In this document: positions 57,167-64,000 of the stretch, in pieces | Layout of the letters: each line of letters begins with the position of its first letter | How positions within the stretch are numbered: the stretch's first letter is position 1 | Assembly: GCA_012862575.1 (NCBI GenBank) | Contig: BLSF01000001.1 | Coordinates: 682,001 to 746,000, forward strand | Direction of reading: 5' to 3' | From: Parietichytrium sp. I65-24A | Lineage: Eukaryota; Sar; Bigyra; Thraustochytrida; Thraustochytriidae | Length of the DNA: 64,000 bases | Notes under the pieces: model-generated | Database searches by the model: none | Seen by the model: the letters and a program-made list of their open reading frames with translations, nothing else | What the model was told of the DNA's origin: nothing | Made by a program: the position numbers and the translations under genes

Positions 57167-59392
57167 CTATTGTTCTTCAGAAATCAAGCCTTTGCGGGGA
57201 ACACTACTAGATGGAGATTTTTTAGCAATTTGCGCCCCACCCTGCGAGGCAGCGTCTTCATCGTTTCCGTACTCACATTCAATCAATGCCGTGTACAGCA
57301 CGTCGCGCCAATTCTCAATCATGTCTTTGGCCCCATTAAAGTGTTCCATTGTCCACCGCCTTGTTTCTTCGAACCTCTTGTTTGTACACTCAAACACTTT
57401 CTTTCGCTGCGCGAGATCCTCTTTGGCTTGCTCCAAGAGCTCGGGGCTGATATCCAACCCGGCTTCAATCCGTACCTTGATATTCCATAGTGCTGCGCTC
57501 GACTGCGTGGAGAGAACAGAATTCTTCTCCAGCTCCTCCATTGTATACTGCACTTTCTCCGACGGCTCTGGATGGTCTTCCGCATAATGATCAATATTTT
57601 TCAAGACGAGCCGCGGCACTTGACCCGTCAACTCGTTTGCCTCTAAGAGAGAAGGGCATTGAAAGACCAAAGTTTCCGCAAATGAATTACTCTCGGCTGC
57701 AACCGCAATGCTTTTCACCGCTTGCGGGACATCCTTCACATTTACCCAGACTCGAACTCCAACGCAAATTCTGTCGTTTTTAATGCGTTTTGTCAAATAC
57801 AGGTCAAAATCACTCGGCTCAAGAGTCCTGGTCGACCGAATCTCAAGCCCGGCCTCATACTTGACGACGAGAAAGCGAACCCAATGCAAATTCGACGACA
57901 GGCAATTGAAAATTCCTTGCCTATCTGCTTGACTCAATCTTCCACGCCGACTGACTTTGAAGCCTGTTGCCCGAAAGCAAACGCACACTGCACCTTTTCC
58001 TGCTGGTCGAGAACGCGAGGGATGTGGCAACTCCTCCGCAAGAACATGCATGGCTGGCTTGAAGGTATTCGGGAGGCGGTAAGTTAGCACGGGTGGAGGC
58101 TTCAGGAAAAACTGTTTGTAGTCTTTGTCTTCGGCATATTTGGAGTACCTCTTTGACCTTTTCACTCCGTCGGTTTTGTCAATCTCATTTTGCAAGACAT
58201 GTTTGTTTTCTTCGACTTGTTCGACCTCTGCGTCCAAATTGCGCTGCTGCAGAAGCTCCTTATTCGTATGTTGTGCTCGAACCGGGCTGCGTTGCATAAT
58301 TTCTCTCTCGAGCGAATCGAGAAGCTTAGCCGCTTTGGGACTCAAGCACGGACTGGCTGGGCTCAGAACAAGCGGCCCTCCAGCGCTTGGCGAGCGTGGA
58401 GAGTGTGCAAGGAGTGACGGCGGCTTTGCGAGCTCCCTATCTATCCAAACTTTGACAGGTCCATACACTCCAAACGCCCTCTTCTTCTCGTTTTGCTTGC
58501 CGTCGTGCTCGATCGCAGCGTCTACCAGCTCCAACCCAGAGGAGCAAAGTGACCCTTGTTCGTCATTGTTACTTGATTTGGTGGTCGCGGGTGCCTGTGA
58601 CCCCTTAGTGTTGATTCGATGCTCTTGCCACGTCTCCTCAGAGTGTTTAATCAGATGAACATCCCTCCGCGTAAGCTTGAATCTTCCTGCTTTCTTCGAC
58701 TTCGCCTCCATGGAAGGTGACTCTCGCTCATCGCACAACTCCCCGTGGTAGTGACTTCCGTACGTCGCATTCATCGACAGTAACGACAAGTGGTTAAAGT
58801 TTTGATGCGGGTGCGAGGATGGCCCGTTGAGATGCCTCAGTTGTTCAAGCTGTACTGCCGGTCCTACCTTGGACGCTTTGCTCAAGCCTTTGTCTTGGGC
58901 CTGCTTTTTTTGTGACCTTGACGTGCGGGTTCTTGGTTTCTCATAAGTCTTTGTCAAAAGAGGCGCGGAGGACACTTTTGAAAGGTTCGGAGCTCCAGTC
59001 AACGTTGGCGACGTTACAGACACCTTACTGGCTTGTGAGTCGTCTTGGAACTTTCCTTGGATGGAAGTCATGGCTTCCGCACCTTCCTCCAGAAGGATTG
59101 GGGACAAGAGCTTGGGGCTGATCTTCTCATCATCGTCGCTTCCTAGATCAACCAGCTCACGTATTCTCACAAACCCGTGGTTACGACTATCGGACTTGCC
59201 TTTCGCTGGGCTCTTAGTACGCCCATGAGGCGCATGAACTCGATCATTCCTCTGTGCAAGCGCAGCCTGGGCAGCCACGGTGTCGTACTCCTCATTGCCG
59301 TCCTGCCATCCTTCCCAGAGACTCGCTTGGCTCTCCAGCAGCAAGCTTTGCACGTCTGCGCCCTTCTCTGGCGCTGTCCGTCGCGTTCCCAT
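57167..59392 (-). CDS. Uncharacterised basic protein with a folded C-terminal region
   Basis: A protein of 741 residues from ATG 59392 (MGTRRTAPEKG); the frame opens 45 codons earlier with TTG. Residues 1-440 are low-complexity, basic and Ser/Pro-rich (KYEKPRTRTSRSQKKQ-like, SPRSPSAGGPLVLSPASPC), with short coils. Residues 480-620 look folded: GKGAVCVCFRATGFKVSRRG, FNCLSSNLHWVRFLVVKYEA and RICVGVRVWVNVKDVPQAVK, an alternating alpha/beta pattern that could be SEA-like. The last 120 residues are helical (EELEKNSVLSTQSSAALWNI, LEQAKEDLAQRKKVFE). I do not recognise the family. It is convergent with the phosphatidyltransferase gene 140 bp away. Confidence 0.75.
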   Translation of the reverse strand: MGTRRTAPEKGADVQSLLLESQASLWEGWQDGNEEYDTVAAQAALAQRNDRVHAPHGRTKSPAKGKSDSRNHGFVRIRELVDLGSDDDEKISPKLLSPILLEEGAEAMTSIQGKFQDDSQASKVSVTSPTLTGAPNLSKVSSAPLLTKTYEKPRTRTSRSQKKQAQDKGLSKASKVGPAVQLEQLRHLNGPSSHPHQNFNHLSLLSMNATYGSHYHGELCDERESPSMEAKSKKAGRFKLTRRDVHLIKHSEETWQEHRINTKGSQAPATTKSSNNDEQGSLCSSGLELVDAAIEHDGKQNEKKRAFGVYGPVKVWIDRELAKPPSLLAHSPRSPSAGGPLVLSPASPCLSPKAAKLLDSLEREIMQRSPVRAQHTNKELLQQRNLDAEVEQVEENKHVLQNEIDKTDGVKRSKRYSKYAEDKDYKQFFLKPPPVLTYRLPNTFKPAMHVLAEELPHPSRSRPAGKGAVCVCFRATGFKVSRRGRLSQADRQGIFNCLSSNLHWVRFLVVKYEAGLEIRSTRTLEPSDFDLYLTKRIKNDRICVGVRVWVNVKDVPQAVKSIAVAAESNSFAETLVFQCPSLLEANELTGQVPRLVLKNIDHYAEDHPEPSEKVQYTMEELEKNSVLSTQSSAALWNIKVRIEAGLDISPELLEQAKEDLAQRKKVFECTNKRFEETRRWTMEHFNGAKDMIENWRDVLYTALIECEYGNDEDAASQGGAQIAKKSPSSSVPRKGLISEEQ

Positions 59393-60336
59393 CTTTTCCA
59401 CTTTCCTCTCGGTCAAGTCATCACATCCACGAGCGTGTCCGCAGCTCCCTCTCGCTCGCGCTGCTTTTTTCTCTCCCGCTTGCCTCGAACCAACAATGAC
59501 GTCCTCCGAGTCCAGTCGTCTATCCAACTATACATCCATTTATTTGCGTAAGTTTGTTAATCTGCCTCTTCTTTGGCCTTACGGTAAGTGTTCTCTCGGG
59601 ATCAACTAGTCAGGATATGGCCGTTGCCGGATATCATCTCATGATGATGACCATGGTGATCATAATCACATGACAATCAAGATGGTGATCTTCGTATAAA
59701 CAAGATAAGGTGGGGTTACTCGTCAGCCGAAATCTCTGCGTTGAGCTGAGGAAGATGATCTGAGTCGCGTGAATTGGGGGGGGAGCTGCAATCTCGTCAC
59801 CGCCTTGGCTCGATGCGTTTTTAAGAGATGTTGTCAATTAACTCAAAGTATTCCCTTTCATTGGGGATTGGCGCTCGGCGTTTCAGTTGCCATGGCAGGG
59901 ATGCAATGCCATCGGCACTCAAAGAGCTTGGAGACGGAGGCATTCCAGCGTTTAAATTAAGAATGAGCGTCAGCGATTCTGCTTCTTCCCTTCTATTTCT
60001 CGTCCTACTCCAAAGTAGGAAAACGCCTTCACGAATGTCCAACTTATAGCCTGAGTACTCAACCGACCGAGGATGCTTTGCATTCGTTGCGTAAAGCTCG
60101 GTGCCCGCGTCTTTGTTTGTGTAATTGTTTGTTCGTGCGTGCAACCTCTTGCGAGTTGTTTTTGCCGGCGTCGGCTCCGTCTCCACGTCGAGGAGTACCT
60201 CGCACTTGGGGTGACAGAATACACTCGGGCTGAAGGACTACGCGCGTGCTTGCGTTGCTGCCGATAGAAGGGGCCACTGACGAGCGGGGCGTGTGGGTTT
60301 GGGGCATATACCGGAGCACCGGAAGGACAGGGGAAA
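59393..60336. other. Divergent intergenic region
   Basis: It has ATGATGATGACCATGGTGATC (59641-59661) and a GGGGGGGGAG run (59777-59786). No gene supported; the minus frame 59970-60563 is largely the complement of the next gene. Confidence 0.5.
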
Positions 60337-61473
60337 ATGCGGCGCAGAGTCCCGAGCACGGAGGATGAGATTGTGCTCAGCTTTCGGCTGACGAAGACAT
60401 GCAAGGTGTGGTTTACATTCGTTCTTGCGACGCTGATTTTGCTTGGCGGTATTGTGTCTTTGCTTTTTGCACAGAAGTGGACCCTCTGGCAAGAGCCTGG
60501 GAAGGAGTTCAAGATGCTTGAAGAACTCGCAAAGGCTTGGAATCCTGCCGGCGAAGCATACACTGCGCTGGCTCAGCAGGAGGAACACTCGCTCTGTGCT
60601 TCCGTCACTATGGACAATGTCGCAGGTGAAGGCGGTTCACGGAGCCAACAGTTGAGTATGAAAGCGGTGGCGACTCCAGTGAATGACGAGATGGCGTTTT
60701 TCCCATCATATTGGGTGCAGAACACTTCGTACTATTTGGCACTTGAAGGGGAGTTGGAGACCGCATTGAGATTAGAAGCGAGGGCGGAGGATGACGCGCT
60801 AGGTTTTGCGTTTTTCAGCAAGGATGCCACAGTTTCAGTAGCCTACTCTTGGAATTGTGAAGGGCAAGAGCTGTTTAGAACGTCGGTGCCGCTCTTTCAA
60901 TTTGGTAGACCGGTCAAAACGTCCAGCGGAACGACTGAACGGATGGGCAAGAAAACCTGCCAGGAAAAATATGGAGGTGTTTACACTCAAGGGCACTGCT
61001 ATCCGCTCGGTGTAATAAATTCGGTCTGCCTCCAAGTGAATATTAATGCGACCACTTCCACTCCGGCGCTCGACAGTGACCTCGGCTGGAGTGGTTGCCA
61101 GTGGCGCACGGACTTGCGTGGATCTCCAGCCTACTACACCCCGATCATCGCCGACAGCGACGGCACCAAAGATGCACCACTTCAGCGCCAGGTCGCGCTT
61201 GGCCCGATCACGCTGACTTTGATGTCCACTCAAGACCCGCTGATTCAACTTTCGCGAATGATTCGAAAAAACAACGGCAAGATCCCAGACTCGCCTTTGT
61301 TCAGCCGCGCAGCTGCGCTTGTACTCGGCGTTTGCGCTATCTTTTTGGGACTGACGATGTGTATCTACCCAGCCGCAAATCTCCTGCTGCGAGGTTCCGA
61401 TTCGGAAGAGGCGGAGTTCAACTTCTCGCGGATCGATTACAACTTTGAAGATAGGCACTACCGGAAAGAGTGA
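60337..61473 (+). CDS. Two-pass membrane protein with a cysteine-rich lumenal domain
   Basis: A protein of 378 residues. One membrane segment lies near the N-terminus (about 24-46, VWFTFVLATLILLGGIVSLL) and a second near the C-terminus (about 325-352, ALVLGVCAIFLGLTMCIYPA). The ~280-residue domain between them carries nine or so cysteines and N-glycosylation sites (QNTS, INAT). The layout is that of the CDC50/LEM3 flippase subunits, but I do not find their conserved sequence blocks, so I do not assign that family. The segment KYGGVYTQGHCYPLGVINSV and the SGCQWR block look like paired-cysteine loops. The short tails are charged, and the C-terminal one is acidic and Tyr-rich. Lumenal or extracellular orientation is inferred from topology. 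Confidence 0.8.
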   Translation: MRRRVPSTEDEIVLSFRLTKTCKVWFTFVLATLILLGGIVSLLFAQKWTLWQEPGKEFKMLEELAKAWNPAGEAYTALAQQEEHSLCASVTMDNVAGEGGSRSQQLSMKAVATPVNDEMAFFPSYWVQNTSYYLALEGELETALRLEARAEDDALGFAFFSKDATVSVAYSWNCEGQELFRTSVPLFQFGRPVKTSSGTTERMGKKTCQEKYGGVYTQGHCYPLGVINSVCLQVNINATTSTPALDSDLGWSGCQWRTDLRGSPAYYTPIIADSDGTKDAPLQRQVALGPITLTLMSTQDPLIQLSRMIRKNNGKIPDSPLFSRAAALVLGVCAIFLGLTMCIYPAANLLLRGSDSEEAEFNFSRIDYNFEDRHYRKE

Positions 61474-63055
61474 AGCTTGTGACTGACCCTGCGGATTTCC
61501 AATGAACTCCGGAAAATCTCGAGGAAGGAAACATCTTCGTTGCGCACTTTCCTCTTGAATCCAAGGCTGCCGCGCCCCGATTCGATTCTGCGCTTAAAGG
61601 TGTATGTTCGTATCGCTCTGCCTGCCCTTGGAACAGACGACGAGAAGACAGGCTCCTGTGGGCACAACAGGAGATGACAGCTGAGGCGAAGTGGGTGTAA
61701 ATTTGGGATCTTTATTTGCATAAATGTGAATGTTTTGTTTGTCCTCTTTAAAAGTTTCGTTGGTCGTCGTCTGCTTTGAACCGACATTGTGATTGCCCCC
61801 GAGCCCCACCTCATTCCCAGGAATATCGCGTCGAGAGCCTAGTGATTCATTCCGTTATATTGCTTTTGCGTGAAACAGGGACCTGATCGCACCGACGTTG
61901 TTGCATTATTTGCAGTGTTTCTCGTGATAATCTCGCCGAACAATGTGAAAGCAACGTGTGAATCCATTTCCGATATGTAGATCATGATCATGATGGAAAT
62001 GGAGGCCTTCACTCCAGCTTTATAAATTCTTTGAAGAATCTCACTAATTCATTTTGCCGTTTCGCGATTTGTTTCGCTGTGATTACTGTGCTTTTTTCTC
62101 TGCTTTGAAACTCCAGCAGCGTTTTCGGCGCTGCTGGCCAAGGTCCCTTTTTCGTTCCGCACTACTCGTCTTCATATGGTCTAAGTGTACTGGCAGCCAC
62201 GAAGTGCAGCGTAAACAAACGCTATCGGAAGTTGGGGGCCACCAAGCAAGAAACAACGTTTGTTGCGGCTTGAACTTTCCATTGATCCGTCAACTCCTTT
62301 GAAAGGAATCTTCCATTGCTTTCTTCCTTTCTTTCTTTCAGACCTTTCAGTCACATACCGGTGCCGATGACATTTCATCTGCTGAAAGAAAAAAAATCGA
62401 GTCAAAATGTGACAAAAATCATTTTTCGTGCTGATCGGCGGATCTCTTTGATCTCTTCTTTTCTCAATCAATTCTCAATCAATCAATCGAAGAGAGCTCT
62501 CTTACTCGCCTTCTACTTCAAACAATAGCTACCAACCCCACTAACCCCACTTTCAAAGTGTGCTACGGTTTTCACTAGCTTCTCCTAGGCACAATCACAC
62601 CAAACACGTGCACACTGCCAATCCATGGAAACCTGCTTAGTGATCTCCTTAAGGCGCCCTTAGTGACCAATCTTTCACATTACTTGTCGATGTGTCGAGA
62701 TGATTGAGTGGAAAGGAAGTACCACTCATACATACGTACCGAGGACTCAGAAAGGGTACGCTCAATCACGTGAGCATACTCAGTAACGGCCAAGTGCGGG
62801 GTGGCGGGGCGGAAATTTCGTTGTACAAGTTGGGTGCGGGTAAGAGGCCTCGGGCCCGGCTCGGTCTTTGCCACGCGCAGGAGGAGCAGGAGACGCCAAG
62901 TTGACAAACCTTGTGTGACTTTGACTACCACGCAGCCGCTCTGCCAGCTGATCAGTCCGTCCGACCACGCAAAGTGTCCTCGCAGAGCGTGCCGTCTCGA
63001 TAGTATTAGTGCGTGCGCATATGTCTGGCTGCGCGCCTTGAAAACGTAACGCGGA
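61474..63055. other. Intergenic region, 1.6 kb
   Basis: No gene is convincing. It contains GATCATGATCATGATGG (61981-61997), a CTTTCTTTCTTTC tract (62323-62339) and TTTCTCAATCAATTCTCAATC (62461-62481). The frames of up to 118 codons have no recognisable features. Confidence 0.5.
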
Positions 63056-63862
63056 ATGTTGCTGGGCGACTCTCCGCAGCATCGATCAGGAGTGCGTGAC
63101 AGTAGTCCTCTGGTGCAGCGTACGCGTGTCCAGGGGTACGTGGAGTGGTGGGCAGACAGGGTTGGTCACCTTTTGGAATGGGTTCCGTTGATACTCGCGG
63201 TGGCGCTGGCAGATGTGAGCGCGCAAGCCGCCACATGGAGCGCGTTTTTAACGCAAGCGATAGCTGTTGCCGCGTCAATTTATAGGTCCACGTACCGCGA
63301 GGACGTGGCGGCGGTGAAGATAGTGGAGATGGGGATGGCAATTGCGTACTTGGTGCTGGCGTTTTTGAGCGAGTCATTGGCATTTGGTTTCCCGAATCTT
63401 TTAATTGCGCCAGTTTGCGTGAGCTGCTACCTGGGTTTGACGGTGCTGTCGATGGTGGTGCTGCGGCCGTTTCAATACACGACAGAGCGGTCATTTGGTG
63501 CTGTGTATAAGATCGGCGACGAGGCAAACTGGAGGAGGGACATGGTCATCGCGGGTTGCTGGGCGGGGATTCTTTCTGTGGTGACCGCTTGCTCCTGGAG
63601 CGCTTACTTTTGCCTGGCGAGGGATACCGTTGGCTATTTGTTTCTGGGCTTCCTCGTGCCAATATTGCTCCCCGTGGTTTGTGCGCCGATCGTGGAACTC
63701 GTCGCAAAATATTCCACCGAAGCCTCTGAAGGTAGGAGATTTGAGAAATTTGACACTGGCTTTTCGTCTGCTCAAGAGAGCTTGTTCAAGAGCCGCGCTA
63801 TCGGCAGTGACGATGGCGAAAGGCTCGCCCTACTGGATACAGAAGCGCTGGAAGAGAGATGA
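63056..63862 (+). CDS. Multi-pass membrane protein of unknown function
   Basis: A protein of 268 residues from ATG 63056. After a polar 35-residue N-terminus there are about six hydrophobic segments: VPLILAVALADVSAQAA, AFLTQAIAVAASI, MGMAIAYLVLAFLSESLAFG, LIAPVCVSCYLGLTVLSMVV, MVIAGCWAGILSVVTACSW and GYLFLGFLVPILLPVVCAPI. The C-terminus is charged and soluble (EASEGRRFEKFDTGF). The evenly spaced short helices and a conserved-looking RPFQYTTERSFGAVY loop suggest a transporter-like or septation-type fold, but I recognise no family. A TC run (63871-63895) follows the stop. Confidence 0.75.
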   Translation: MLLGDSPQHRSGVRDSSPLVQRTRVQGYVEWWADRVGHLLEWVPLILAVALADVSAQAATWSAFLTQAIAVAASIYRSTYREDVAAVKIVEMGMAIAYLVLAFLSESLAFGFPNLLIAPVCVSCYLGLTVLSMVVLRPFQYTTERSFGAVYKIGDEANWRRDMVIAGCWAGILSVVTACSWSAYFCLARDTVGYLFLGFLVPILLPVVCAPIVELVAKYSTEASEGRRFEKFDTGFSSAQESLFKSRAIGSDDGERLALLDTEALEER

Positions 63863-64000
63863 CAGCTCTTGCTCTCTCTCTTTCTCTCTCTCTCTGGTCT
63901 CCGATTTGCTTTCGAAATATCGGCGTATTATATCTGTCTCATAACCCCATTTTAAAATCCAGTTCATCATCCCTGACATTTACGCAACTCTATATTTCAG

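Noticed and set aside
60337-61473. Calling the two-pass protein CDC50/LEM3
   Set aside because: Topology fits, but the conserved CDC50 sequence blocks were not found; kept as unassigned.
1-64000. tRNA, rRNA, spliceosomal snRNA, SRP RNA, CRISPR and prokaryotic operon features
   Set aside because: A read for tRNA T-loop boxes, U1/U2/U4/U5/U6 core sequences and spaced direct repeats gave no hit; weak GTTCGA matches lie in spacers without cloverleaf arms. A covariance-model scan would settle this.

Overview
This is nuclear DNA of a compact, intron-poor, single-celled eukaryote. The window holds spliceosomal (U2 A' protein), RNase P (POP5) and nuclear tRNA-modification genes. Most genes are single uninterrupted reading frames. 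Only three introns are visible in the open frames; all are 85-101 bp with GT..AG ends. About 27 genes sit in 64 kb (one per 2.3 kb), with no operon-like spacing, no rRNA or tRNA gene I can find, and no CRISPR. Density, moderate GC and few introns recall a unicellular red alga such as Porphyridium, or another compact protist such as a thraustochytrid. The lineage is not settled: a UNC119 homologue and a PLD-type cardiolipin synthase fit ciliated protists at least as well. No plastid-specific gene is visible.

Layout. 1-8 kb: two large minus-strand alpha-solenoid genes, the first running off the left edge. 9-13 kb: a CAF16-like soluble ABC ATPase (plus, three exons), a repeat protein with FxRLY/CTFKP motifs, and a small membrane protein. 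13.8-17.4 kb: a leucine-rich-repeat/ADAT1 deaminase fusion facing a UNC119 lipid-chaperone gene. 17.4-20.2 kb: the longest gene-poor stretch, with repeats and a possible decayed coding remnant. 20-28.3 kb: a small membrane protein, a TPR-SKICH-HECT_2 protein, RAD51B, a zinc-finger protein and an m3C tRNA methyltransferase. 28.5-38.2 kb: a double-telobox Myb protein with a huge acidic/histidine tail, an HRQ1-type helicase and a MORN protein. 39-49 kb: POP5, an EF-hand protein, a TPR protein, a DnaJ protein and U2 A' with a C-terminal SAP motif. 49-64 kb: a coiled-coil protein with two NTF2-like regions, RDM1, a divergent phospholipid pair (PLD-type cardiolipin synthase and a CDP-alcohol phosphatidyltransferase fusion), an unknown basic protein and two membrane proteins.

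Genes largely alternate strand. Convergent neighbours have very short 3' gaps (5 bp in one case), and divergent neighbours share 0.6-2 kb regions full of short tandem repeats. Functionally the set covers RNA processing (POP5, U2 A', ADAT1-like, METTL2/6/8-like), recombination and crosslink repair (RAD51B, RDM1, HRQ1), membrane lipid synthesis, and proteostasis (DnaJ, TPR, HECT_2). Several genes carry domain combinations I consider unusual, listed in the findings. I see no virus-like or LTR element.
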